Made by a program: the position numbers and the translations under genes
Assembly (NCBI RefSeq): GCF_019175365.1
Contig: NZ_CP059572.1
Span: forward strand, 434,001-498,000
Direction: 5' to 3'
DNA length: 64,000 nt
Source of the DNA: Actinomadura graeca
GTDB taxonomy: Bacteria; Actinomycetota; Actinomycetes; Streptosporangiales; Streptosporangiaceae
In this document: positions 33,861 to 42,248 of the stretch, in pieces
Layout: the number at the start of each line of letters is the position of its first letter
How positions within the stretch are numbered: position 1 is the first letter of the stretch
Notes under the pieces: generated by a model
The model's input: the letters and a program-made list of their open reading frames with translations, nothing else
Databases searched by the model: none
What the model was told of the DNA's origin: nothing

Positions 33861-34616
33861 ATGGGCATCGGCATGGAGATCGGCGCGCAGGAGGTCGCGG
33901 ACCACGTGGCCCGGATGCTGGGCGAGGGGCACGGCCTGCCCGTGACCCGGGACGGGGCCGTGGTGGACGTCACCGGCACGGGGGTGCGCGTGGCCGTGGC
34001 CGAGCCCGAGACGTACATGGACGGCCGCAGCGTCCGGGTGCCGATCGGGGTGGGGCATCCGAGCTGGGACGGGATGTTCGCCTGGGACCAGGCGGTGGGG
34101 ATCGGCGCCGGCGGGCGGCACCCGGTGGCCGAGGCCCTGGAGGGGTGGGCGCACAACGTCTTCCCGGTGTTCGCGGCGCCGCTGCTGCCGGGCTCGGACC
34201 TCGGCCGCTACGCCGCCGCCGTGCCGATCACCAGCGGCGACCGGGCGGCGGACGTGTACTACGGGCCGCTGGCGTTCCGGGACTTCGGGGGCCTGGCGCC
34301 GGGCCTGCGGGCCGCGGCGGCGGAGCGCCCGCCGACGATGGTCCTGGTGGAGGAGCTTTTCGGCGGTTACGCGCTGCCCGGCCGTCCCCTGTGGATGTAC
34401 ACCTTCTGCGCGCGGATGCCCGACGGCCCCGTGACGGAGGTGACGCTGCACAACGGCGACAGCAGCGGCTCCTTCGCGCACATCGGCGATCATCTGCCGT
34501 GGGAGGGGCACGGCTCGGTCAAGTCGTGGGCCCTGGTCATGCCGCGCCCGGCCGGGCACGGCGGCCCGCACGAGGACGGCGGTCACATGGACGGCGGTCA
34601 CGGGCAGGGGTTCTAG
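33861..34616 (+). CDS. DUF6348 family protein
   Basis: 251 residues from ATG 33861, with GAGGGG at 33849-33854; the ATG at 33873 is an alternative. Matches DUF6348: VPIGVGHPSWDGMFAWDQAVG, TMVLVEELFGGYALPGRPLW and VTLHNGDSSGSF. Enzymatic role unknown. No signal peptide or helix. A His/Gly-rich tail (HGGPHEDGGHMDGGHGQG) might bind metal. It follows the sirtuin by 28 bases and may be co-transcribed. Confidence 0.65.
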   Translation: MGIGMEIGAQEVADHVARMLGEGHGLPVTRDGAVVDVTGTGVRVAVAEPETYMDGRSVRVPIGVGHPSWDGMFAWDQAVGIGAGGRHPVAEALEGWAHNVFPVFAAPLLPGSDLGRYAAAVPITSGDRAADVYYGPLAFRDFGGLAPGLRAAAAERPPTMVLVEELFGGYALPGRPLWMYTFCARMPDGPVTEVTLHNGDSSGSFAHIGDHLPWEGHGSVKSWALVMPRPAGHGGPHEDGGHMDGGHGQGF

Positions 34617-34802
34617 AGGGCCCGGGGAGGGGCTCCGGGCGTCCTGGACCGGCCCGGGCGGGCCGAGGCAGGGCTGGGGCGGTGCTGGGACGGCCGGTGC
34701 GGCGGGCCGGGGCGTGGTTTCGATCCCGCAGGCCGGGAAGCGGTCAGGTGAACCCCCTGCCGGGCGGGGCCGCCCGGTGACCGTCGTCGAGGGAAGGGCC
34801 CC

Positions 34803-36590
34803 ATGTCGATCAGCGTCGCCGACCACATCCTTGAACGGCTCCGCGACTGGGGGGTCGAGCATGTGTTCGGCTATCCGGGGGACGGCATCAACGGGCTGAT
34901 CGCCGCGTTCGGCACGGCCGGCGACCGTCCCCGGTTCGTCCAGTCCAGGCACGAGGAGATGTCGGCGTTCGAGGCCGTGGGGTACGCCAAGTTCGGCGGC
35001 GGCGCCGGCGTCTGCATGGCCACCAGCGGCCCGGGCGCGGTCCACCTGCTCAACGGCCTGTACGACGCCAAGCTCGACCACGTCCCGGTCGTCGCGATCG
35101 TGGGGCAGGTGGCGCGGACCGCGCTCGGCGGCCACTACCAGCAGGAGATCGACCTCCCGGCCCTGTTCAAGGACGTCGCGGGCGCCTACGTGCAGATGGC
35201 GACGGTGCCCGAGCAGTTCCCGAACCTGATCGACCGGGCGATGCGGATCGCGCTGGCCGAGAGCGCGCCGACGGCGGTGATCGTGCCCGCCGACCTGCAG
35301 GAGGCGGAGTACTCGCCGCCCGCGCACGCGTTCAAGCACGTCCCGTCGTCGGCGCCCGGCCACACGCGGCCGGTGGCGCGGGCGCCCGAGGACGAGGTCG
35401 CCCGCGCCGCCGAGGTCCTCAACGCCGGTTCGCGGACCGCGATCCTGGTGGGCCAGGGCGCCCGCGGCGCGGCGGCGGAGGTCGCTGAGGTCGCCGAGAT
35501 CACGGGGGCGGGGGTCGCGAAGGCGCTGCTGGGCAAGGACGTCCTGCCCGACGACCTGCCCTACGTGACCGGCGCGATCGGGCTGCTCGGCTCCCGCCCG
35601 TCCTATGAGCTGATGCGCGACTGCGACACGCTGCTGATCGTCGGGTCGGGTTTCCCGTACTCGCAGTTCCTGCCGGAGTACGGGTCGGCGCGCGGCGTCC
35701 AGATCGACGTGGACGCCAAGATGATCGGCATGCGGTACCCGACGGAGGTCAACCTCGTCGGCGACGCCGCGGCCACGCTGCGCTCGCTCATCCCCCGCCT
35801 GCGCCGCCGGGAGGACCGGTCGTGGCGCGAGACGGTCGAGGCCGGGGTGCGCAGGTGGTGGGAGACCGTCGAGCGGCAGGCGCGCGTCCCGGCGGACCCG
35901 GTCAATCCGATGCTGCTGTTCTGGGAGCTGTCGTCGCGGCTGCCCGACGACGCCATCGTCACCGCCGACTCCGGCTCGGCCGCCAACTGGTACGCCCGGG
36001 ACCTGCGGTTCCGCGGCCGGATGCGCGGGTCGCTGTCGGGCACCCTCGCGACGATGGGGCCGGGCGTCCCCTACGCGATCGGCGCGAAGTTCGCGCATCC
36101 GTCCCGTCCGGCGATCGCGCTGGTGGGGGACGGCGCGATGCAGATGAACGGGCTCGCGGAGCTGCTGACGGCCGCGCGGTACCGGGACCGGTGGAGCGAC
36201 CCGCGCCTGATCGTGGCGGTGCTGCACAACAACGACCTCAACCAGGTCACGTGGGAGCTGCGCGCGATGGGCGGGTCGCCGAAGTTCGAGGAGTCGCAGA
36301 CCCTGCCGGACATGGACTACGCGGCGTTCGCGCGGTCCATCGGGCTGGAGGGCATCGTGGTGGACCGGCCCGAGGACGTCGGCCCGGCCTGGGACCGGGC
36401 GCTGGCCGCCGACCGCCCGGTGGTGCTGGACGTGCACTGCGATCCCGACATCCCGCCGATCCCGCCGCACGCCGAGTTCGACCAGATCAAGGACGCCGCG
36501 GCGGCGATCATGAAGGGTGATCCCGACGCGGGCGGCGTCGTCCGCAAGGGGCTGCGCACCAAGGCGCAGGAGCTGTTCAGCCGGTCCTGA
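34803..36590 (+). CDS. ThDP-dependent pyruvate oxidase/dehydrogenase-type enzyme (PoxB/YdaP-like)
   Basis: 595 residues. N-terminal PYR domain with catalytic Glu in SRHEEMSAFEA (about 50-60), central FAD/DHS-type domain (about 190-330), C-terminal PP domain. The ThDP/Mg motif begins VGDGAMQMNG and ends LHNNDLN after about 30 residues. The family decarboxylates pyruvate to acetate and CO2, passing electrons to quinone or oxygen, or acts as a related 2-oxoacid decarboxylase. The C-terminus is short of the E. coli membrane-binding helix. Stress or acetate metabolism is inferred. Confidence 0.88.
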   Translation: MSISVADHILERLRDWGVEHVFGYPGDGINGLIAAFGTAGDRPRFVQSRHEEMSAFEAVGYAKFGGGAGVCMATSGPGAVHLLNGLYDAKLDHVPVVAIVGQVARTALGGHYQQEIDLPALFKDVAGAYVQMATVPEQFPNLIDRAMRIALAESAPTAVIVPADLQEAEYSPPAHAFKHVPSSAPGHTRPVARAPEDEVARAAEVLNAGSRTAILVGQGARGAAAEVAEVAEITGAGVAKALLGKDVLPDDLPYVTGAIGLLGSRPSYELMRDCDTLLIVGSGFPYSQFLPEYGSARGVQIDVDAKMIGMRYPTEVNLVGDAAATLRSLIPRLRRREDRSWRETVEAGVRRWWETVERQARVPADPVNPMLLFWELSSRLPDDAIVTADSGSAANWYARDLRFRGRMRGSLSGTLATMGPGVPYAIGAKFAHPSRPAIALVGDGAMQMNGLAELLTAARYRDRWSDPRLIVAVLHNNDLNQVTWELRAMGGSPKFEESQTLPDMDYAAFARSIGLEGIVVDRPEDVGPAWDRALAADRPVVLDVHCDPDIPPIPPHAEFDQIKDAAAAIMKGDPDAGGVVRKGLRTKAQELFSRS

Positions 36591-36713
36591 GCCGCGCACG
36601 CCGCGCGGGCGGCCCGGGGGCGTCGCAGGCGGGCCTTGACGGGCGGCGGCGGCGCGTCCGACGATGCGGGTGATCGACTACGCGGTCGGGCGGGGCGAGC
36701 GGAGGCGGTGCCG

Positions 36714-37385
36714 GTGACGGGGACGGGGACGGGCGGGACGGGTCCGGGTGAGATCGCGGCGGACGGCTCGGCGGTGGAGTTCTACGCCGCGATGCCGTTC
36801 GACGAGCGCAGCGCCGCGCTGGTGCACGGGGCGGTGCCGCCGGGGACGGCGATCCTGGAGCTGGGCGCGGGCGCGGGCCGGGTCACCGCGCCGCTGCTGG
36901 CCCTCGGCCACCCGGTGACGGCGGTGGACGGCTCGCCGGGGATGCTCGCGCACATCGAGGGCGCGAGGACGGTCTGCTCGGCGATCGAGGACCTGGACCT
37001 GCCGGACCGGTTCGGGTGCGTGCTGATGATGTCGTACCTGGTCAACTACGGCGACCGGGAGGCGCTGCTGGCCACCTGCCGCCGGCACGCCGCACCGGGC
37101 GGGCTGGTGATCTTCCAGCGTGAGACCGCCGGGTGGGACGAGGGCGCGCCGCGCGCGTGGTCGCACGACGGCATCGACTTCCGGCTGACGGAGGTGGAGC
37201 CGCGGGGGCCCGGCGTCGTCGCGGCGACGATCGAGTACCGGATGGGCGGGCGGCGCTGGACGCACTCGTTCGTCTCGCGGCGGCTCGGCGACGACGCGCT
37301 GCCGCCGGTCCTGGAGGCCGCGGGCCTGCGTTTCGACCGTTTCCTGGACGACGCCGGCGCCTGGGTCGCGGCCCGCCCCGTCTGA
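36714..37385 (+). CDS. SAM-dependent class I methyltransferase
   Basis: 223 residues from GTG 36714, chosen because GGAGGC lies seven bases upstream. The SAM loop is ILELGAGAGRVTAPLLALGHPVTAVDGSPGML (motif I with the acidic residue after beta 2, about 47-79), then VLMMSYLVNYG and GGLVIFQRET. Small-molecule O- or N-methyltransferase type. A lone gene downstream of the pyruvate-oxidase gene, converging on the ABC exporter. Substrate unknown. Confidence 0.85.
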   Translation: MTGTGTGGTGPGEIAADGSAVEFYAAMPFDERSAALVHGAVPPGTAILELGAGAGRVTAPLLALGHPVTAVDGSPGMLAHIEGARTVCSAIEDLDLPDRFGCVLMMSYLVNYGDREALLATCRRHAAPGGLVIFQRETAGWDEGAPRAWSHDGIDFRLTEVEPRGPGVVAATIEYRMGGRRWTHSFVSRRLGDDALPPVLEAAGLRFDRFLDDAGAWVAARPV

Positions 37386-37416
37386 CGGCGCCCGGGCGCG
37401 GGCCGCTTCCGGCGGG

Positions 37417-38265
37417 TCAGGCGTCGCGGCGCTTCAGCAGGACGGCGGCGGCGGCGAGGAGCAGCGCCGTCCACAGGGCGAAGACCCCGTAGCCCTGCCA
37501 GGGGGTGAGCAGGTCGTCCTTGCCCTGGTGGGCCTGGGCGATGAGGTGCCCGGCCTCCGACGGCAGGTAGGCGTGGACGTGGTCGCCGATGCTGCCGGGC
37601 AGCAGCTGGGCGAGCGGCGCGAGGACCAGCACGAACCCGATCACGCCGGTGATGCCGCCGGCGGGGTGCCGGACGATCGCGCCGACGGCCAGGGCGAACA
37701 GCCCGAGCATCGCCAGGTACAGGCCGCCGCCGATGACGGCGCGCAGCACACCGGGGTCGCCGAGCGACACCGACACCTTGTCGCCGAGGAACGCGGCGCC
37801 GATGAAGAACGACGCGAACGACACCGCCACGCCGAGGACCAGCACGACCAGCGCGAACACCGCGGACTTCGCCCACAGCATCGGCAGCCGCCCGGGCACG
37901 GCGAGGAGGCTCGCGCGGATCATGCCGGTGGAGTACTCGGAGGCGATCACCAGGACGCCGAGCACGCACACGGTCAGCTGGCTGAGGAAGAACCCGCTCC
38001 CGAGGATCATGCTGGTGGGGTCGGCGAGGATGGTGGCGCGGTCGGCCTCGTCGGTCTTGTCCCACTGCCCGACGGTGAGGCCGACGAACAGGGCGGTGAA
38101 CCCGAGGTCGAGGACGACCAGCAGGATCAGCGACCAGAACGTGGACCGCACCGAGCGGATCTTCGTCCATTCGGCGAGCATGAGCCGGCCGAAGCCCTTG
38201 CCGCGCGACGCGGCGGGCGCGGGCGGAGCCGGGGGCGTGGCGGGCCCGGCGGTGGCGGCGGTCAT
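37417..38265 (-). CDS. ABC-2 type transporter permease
   Basis: 282 residues, about six membrane helices. After a Pro/Ala-rich cytoplasmic start, GFGRLMLAEWTKIRSVRSTFWSLI is the typical ABC-2 N-terminal block. Later SEYSTGMIRASLLAVPGRLPMLWAK is the amphipathic coupling segment. The ATG overlaps the ATPase stop by four bases. Exports an unknown substrate with the preceding ATPase, possibly an antibiotic or peptide. Confidence 0.9.
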   Translation of the reverse strand: MTAATAGPATPPAPPAPAASRGKGFGRLMLAEWTKIRSVRSTFWSLILLVVLDLGFTALFVGLTVGQWDKTDEADRATILADPTSMILGSGFFLSQLTVCVLGVLVIASEYSTGMIRASLLAVPGRLPMLWAKSAVFALVVLVLGVAVSFASFFIGAAFLGDKVSVSLGDPGVLRAVIGGGLYLAMLGLFALAVGAIVRHPAGGITGVIGFVLVLAPLAQLLPGSIGDHVHAYLPSEAGHLIAQAHQGKDDLLTPWQGYGVFALWTALLLAAAAVLLKRRDA

Positions 38266-39242
38266 CGGGTCTTCCCTTCCTGCGCGGGGACGGCTCCGGG
38301 AGCGGCCCCGGGCGGGGCACCGGGTGGTGCGCCGGGGTCGGCGCCGTACTCGACGCTCTCGCGGGTGAGCTCCATGAACGCGGCCTCCAGCGATCCGCGC
38401 CGGGGCGTCAGCTCGTGCAGCACCAGGCCCTCGGCGGCGGCGAGCTCACCGACGCGCGGCGCCTCCATGTGGGTGACGGTGAGGGGCGCGCCGGGGTCGC
38501 CGCCGGGCTGGACCTTGGCGCCCTCGGCGGTGAGGACCTCGGTGAGCCTGGCGGTGTCGGGGGTGCGCACCATGACCATCTTCTCGGTGCTGCGCTCGAT
38601 GAACTCCTCGGTGGAGCAGTCGGCGATCAGCTTGCCGCGGCCGATGACGATGAGGTGCTCGGCGGTGACGGCCATCTCGTTCATCAGGTGGCTGGAGACG
38701 AACACGGTGCGGCCCTCGGCGGCGAGGCGCTGCATGAGCGTCCGGATCCAGACGATGCCCTCGGGGTCCAGGCCGTTGACGGGCTCGTCCAGGATCAGCA
38801 CCGACGGGTCGCCGAGCAGCGCGGCGGCGATGCCGAGGCGCTGGCCCATGCCGAGGGAGAAGCCCCCGGCGCGTTTGCGGGCGACGCCGGTGAGCCCGAC
38901 CAGGTCGATCACCTCGTCGAGCCGCCTGCGGCCGACGCCCTGGGTCTGGGCGAGGCACAGCAGGTGGTTGTAGGCGCTGCGGCCGGTGTGGACGGCCCGC
39001 GCCTCCAGCAGCGCGCCGACGACCCGGAGGGGCTCGTGCAGGTCGCGGTAGTGCCGCCCGTGGATCCGCGCGTCGCCGCGGTGGGGGCGGTCCAGGCCGA
39101 GCAGCAGCCGCATGGTGGTGGACTTGCCGGCGCCGTTGGGGCCGAGGAACCCGGTCACCCGGCCGGGCACCACGGTGAAAGAAAGATCATCCACGGCGAG
39201 CCGGTCGCCGTAGCGTTTGGTGAGGTTCTCCGCCTCGATCAT
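38262..39242 (-). CDS. ABC exporter ATPase
   Basis: 326 residues from ATG 39242 (MIEAENLTKRYG). Walker A GPNGAGKST, Q-loop region VVGALLEAR, signature FSLGMGQRLGIAAALLGDP (LSGGQ variant SLGMG common in this subfamily), Walker B LILDEPVNGLDPEGI, H-loop FVSSHL. A C-terminal accessory domain (about 220-300) and a Gly/Ala/Pro-rich tail PGAPPGAPPGAAPG. Resembles BcrA/DrrA-type drug and bacitracin exporters. First gene of the pair. Confidence 0.92.
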   Translation of the reverse strand: MIEAENLTKRYGDRLAVDDLSFTVVPGRVTGFLGPNGAGKSTTMRLLLGLDRPHRGDARIHGRHYRDLHEPLRVVGALLEARAVHTGRSAYNHLLCLAQTQGVGRRRLDEVIDLVGLTGVARKRAGGFSLGMGQRLGIAAALLGDPSVLILDEPVNGLDPEGIVWIRTLMQRLAAEGRTVFVSSHLMNEMAVTAEHLIVIGRGKLIADCSTEEFIERSTEKMVMVRTPDTARLTEVLTAEGAKVQPGGDPGAPLTVTHMEAPRVGELAAAEGLVLHELTPRRGSLEAAFMELTRESVEYGADPGAPPGAPPGAAPGAVPAQEGKTR

Positions 39243-39476
39243 GTCTGCGTCCTGGGGGTCGATGACGGGTCCGGTGACCGGGATCACACTAACGTGAAGA
39301 TCGCCCGCTGCGGATCCTCCTGGGAGCCGATCCGCCTCCGACCAGGGTAGGGGAATCCTCCGGGCGTACGCGGGGCGGCCGGGCTACGCCCGGCGGAGCA
39401 GGCGCGGTTCGTCCGGGCGCCCGATGCCGGGCGGGGCGGGCACCGGGGATGCTTCTGCGGGACGGAGGGAGGCCCC

Positions 39477-40424
39477 GTGACGATCCGGCCCGGGCTCCGC
39501 AGGTGGGCGCGGCGGCTCGCCGCGGGCCTCCTGGCGCTGCTGCTGGCGGGCACGTGCTTCTCGCTCGGCTACAACGCGGCGACGTCCGGGCGGGCGCGGG
39601 AGCCCGCCGGGATGGAGTTCGTCGAGGCCGGCGGGATCCGCACCCGGTACCGGCACTGGGGCGCACAGGGGCCGCCGGTGGTGCTGGTACACGGGGCGGC
39701 GGAGTCGGCCGACACCTGGGAGGGGGTGGCGGCGCTGCTGGCGGCCCGGCACCGGGTGTTCGCGCTGGACCTGACCGGGTGGGGCTACAGCGAGCGGCGC
39801 GGCCCCTACGACGCCGGGCACCAGGCGGCGCAACTGCTGGGCTTCCTGGGCGCGCTGCGGCTGGACGGGGCGCTGGTCGCCGGGCATTCGAGCGGCGCGG
39901 GCGTCGCGGCGGAGGCGGCGCTGCGGGCGCCGTCCCGGATAAGCGGGGTGGTGTTCCTGGACGGCGACGCGCTCGACACCGGCGCCGGGGAGGGCGCGGA
40001 CGCGCTGCGGGTGGTGCTGCGCGACCCGTACCGGACGACGCTGCTGCGCCTGGCCGTCCGGTCCGACCGGCTGATCCGCGCGATCTACGGCGCGCAGTGC
40101 GGGCCGTCGTGCCCGCGGCTGGACCGGGAGGGCGTGGACCGGTGGCGGCGCCCGCTGCAGGTCGAAGGCGCCGAGGGGGCGCTGTGGGCGATGCGGGGCG
40201 TGGTGGGGCTGCCCGCCCCGCGGGTGGCGGGCCTGGCGCGGCTGCCGCTGCGCAAGGCCGTGGTGTTCGGCGCCGGGGACGACGTGTTCCCCGCCTCCTC
40301 CCCCTACGAGACGGCGCGGCGGATCGGCGCACCCCCGCCGGTGATCATCCCCGGTGCGCGGCATCTGTCGCTGGTGTCCCATCCCCGCCAGGTCGCGGAC
40401 GCGGTGGGCGCGGCGGCGCGGTGA
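39477..40424 (+). CDS. Alpha/beta hydrolase with N-terminal membrane anchor
   Basis: 315 residues from GTG. An N-terminal basic/hydrophobic segment (RRLAAGLLALLLAGTCFSLGY) suggests an uncleaved signal anchor, so it acts outside the membrane. Oxyanion block VVLVHGAAESADTW (about 65-78), nucleophile elbow GHSSG (about 141-145), acid region GAGDDVFPASS, His in ARHLSLV. Esterase or lipase-like; substrate unknown. The last 80 bases overlap the 3' end of the convergent MFS gene. Confidence 0.85.
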   Translation: MTIRPGLRRWARRLAAGLLALLLAGTCFSLGYNAATSGRAREPAGMEFVEAGGIRTRYRHWGAQGPPVVLVHGAAESADTWEGVAALLAARHRVFALDLTGWGYSERRGPYDAGHQAAQLLGFLGALRLDGALVAGHSSGAGVAAEAALRAPSRISGVVFLDGDALDTGAGEGADALRVVLRDPYRTTLLRLAVRSDRLIRAIYGAQCGPSCPRLDREGVDRWRRPLQVEGAEGALWAMRGVVGLPAPRVAGLARLPLRKAVVFGAGDDVFPASSPYETARRIGAPPPVIIPGARHLSLVSHPRQVADAVGAAAR

Positions 40425-41583
40425 CGGCGGCGGCGGGGCCGACGGCGCCCGCCGCGGCGGCCACCAGCGCGGCCAGGGCCGCGACGATCCCGAGCGCGGC
40501 GGCGAGCCCGGCGGCCTCGGCGGCCGCGCCGATCAGCGGCGGCCCGGCGATGAAGCCGAGGTAGCCGCAGGTGGACACGGCGGCGATGGCGGGGCCCGGG
40601 GCGCCGCCCGCGTGCGCCGCCGCGGTGAACACGACGGGCACCACGCACGCCAGCCCGAGGCCGAGCGCGGCGAGCCCGGCGAGCGCGGGCACCGGGTGCC
40701 CGGCGAGCAGCCCCGCGCCGAACCCGGCGGCGGCGACGGCGGCGAGGACCCGGACGACGCGGACCGGCCCGAACCGGGTGACCAGGCGGTCGCCGGCGAG
40801 GCGGCCCGCCGTCATCGTCACCGCGAACGCCATGTACCCCGCGCCCGCCGCGCCGGGCCCGGCGTCCAGGACGTCCCGCAGGTAGACGGCGCTCCAGTCC
40901 CCGGCGGCGCCCTCCGACAGCAGCGCCGCGAACGCCAGCGCGCTGAGCAGCAGCAGCGGCCGGGTGGGGCGGGCGAACGCGGGGCCGCCGGCCTGGGCGT
41001 CGGCGCCCGCGGGCAGCAGCGCCCGCGTCGCGGCGAGCCCCGCCGCCAGCGCCGCGGCGGCGGTCACGCCCAGGTGCCACGCGACGGGCACGCCGAGGTG
41101 CGCGGCCGCCGCCCCTCCGGCGGCGCCGAGGAGCGCACCGCCGCTGAAGCTGGCGTGCAGGCCCGACATGATCGGCCGCCCGTAGCGTTCCTGGACGGCC
41201 ATCCCGGCGCTGTTCATCGCGACGTCCAGGCAGCCCACGGCGGCGCCCCAGGCGGTCAGCACGGCGAACAGCGCGGCCCAGGACCCGGCGAGGCCGATCA
41301 GCACGGGCGGGACGCAGAAGGCGGTGAGCGCGGCGCGGGTGACCGGGCGGCTGCCGTACCGGGCGACGAGCGCGCCGGTGACGGCCATCGCCCCGATCGA
41401 CCCGAGGGCGGGGCCGGCGAGGGCGGCGCCGAGCGCGGCGTCACCGAGCCCGAGCGCGGACTTGACCTCGGGGATGCGCGGCACCCACGCGGCGAACACC
41501 GCGCCGTTGAGCAGGAACACCGCCGTCACCGCGCGGCGTGCCGCGCGGCCGGGCCGTCCCGGCCCCTTCTCCGGACCCCTCAA
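40345..41583 (-). CDS. MFS transporter (sugar or fucose-permease-like)
   Basis: 412 residues from TTG 41583, which has AAGGAGG five bases upstream; ATG 41628 lacks a ribosome site. About 12 helices. The block NGAVFAAWVPRIPEVKSALGLGDAALGAAL, then SGLHASFSGGALLGAAGGA, fits the YbjJ/fucose-permease-like MFS group. Role unknown. Its 3' end overlaps the convergent hydrolase gene by 80 bases, both frames open to their stops. Confidence 0.85.
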   Translation of the reverse strand: MRGPEKGPGRPGRAARRAVTAVFLLNGAVFAAWVPRIPEVKSALGLGDAALGAALAGPALGSIGAMAVTGALVARYGSRPVTRAALTAFCVPPVLIGLAGSWAALFAVLTAWGAAVGCLDVAMNSAGMAVQERYGRPIMSGLHASFSGGALLGAAGGAAAAHLGVPVAWHLGVTAAAALAAGLAATRALLPAGADAQAGGPAFARPTRPLLLLSALAFAALLSEGAAGDWSAVYLRDVLDAGPGAAGAGYMAFAVTMTAGRLAGDRLVTRFGPVRVVRVLAAVAAAGFGAGLLAGHPVPALAGLAALGLGLACVVPVVFTAAAHAGGAPGPAIAAVSTCGYLGFIAGPPLIGAAAEAAGLAAALGIVAALAALVAAAAGAVGPAAAVTAPPRPPRPRPGGDGTPATDAAHRG

Positions 41584-41667
41584 ACCCGCCTCCTTCGCGC
41601 CGGCCGGACAGCAGGAGGCTACGCGCACCGCCGGGCCGCGGTGTCCCCCGGCCCGGCGGTCGCGGGG

Positions 41668-42030
41668 TCAGGCCGCGGCGACGCCGTCGGCGGCGTTGAT
41701 GTCCTTGTGGAACCGCTTGTTGACGTAGAGGCGCTCACCGAGGTGGTCGCTGCGCCACCACAGGCCGCTGGGCGGGCCGATGCGGGTGTTGCGGGGAAGC
41801 TCGCGGAGCACCTCGTTCACCGGGGTCATCCGCAGCCGGCCGGACCGGCAGACCAGGATGCGGCGGTCGGTGACGACCACGACGCGGTAGGCGTTGCTGA
41901 AGATGATGATCCAGTAGGAGATCAGGGCGAAGTACTGGCTGGTCGTCTGGGCACAGAACACCGCCTGGATGTTCTCGCCGGGCTGCAGCACGTGGGCCGC
42001 GTTGGCGCGCAACTTGTCGCGGATAGCCAC
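41668..42030 (-). CDS. Small PH-like domain protein
   Basis: 120 residues. MAIRDKLRANAAHVLQPGENIQAVFCAQT is followed by one hydrophobic stretch (YFALISYWIIIFSNAYRVVVVTDRRILVC, about 33-62) typical of bacterial PH-like proteins, where VVVTDRRILV is a strand of the fold. The rest is basic. It may sit at the membrane face. Function unknown. It lies 84 bases upstream of the MFS start on the same strand. Confidence 0.7.
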   Translation of the reverse strand: MAIRDKLRANAAHVLQPGENIQAVFCAQTTSQYFALISYWIIIFSNAYRVVVVTDRRILVCRSGRLRMTPVNEVLRELPRNTRIGPPSGLWWRSDHLGERLYVNKRFHKDINAADGVAAA

Positions 42031-42248
42031 GGTCCGGACCTTTCTCGCGTGTCGCGTGGGCGGCCCCGGGGGCGGTGGCCGTGCGACACGGGGGCACGCG
42101 GGCGCGACTCGGGGTTCCCACGGCCCTCAAGGGCTGTCGGGCGTCCCGATTGTGCCACCAGCTGGGGTTTTGTGTGTGGTTTTCACGGCATTGGCCGGTT
42201 CCGGGTGACGAATCGGTGCCGCACGGGGGCCCGGCGGCCGAGGGGCCG

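Noticed and set aside
36636..36713. ATG-like upstream start of the methyltransferase at 36636
   Set aside because: Gly/Arg-rich extension without ribosome site; GTG 36714 has GGAGGC at good spacing.
41584..41628. ATG at 41628 as start of the MFS gene
   Set aside because: No ribosome site and a Cys-rich non-homologous stretch; AAGGAGG precedes TTG 41583.
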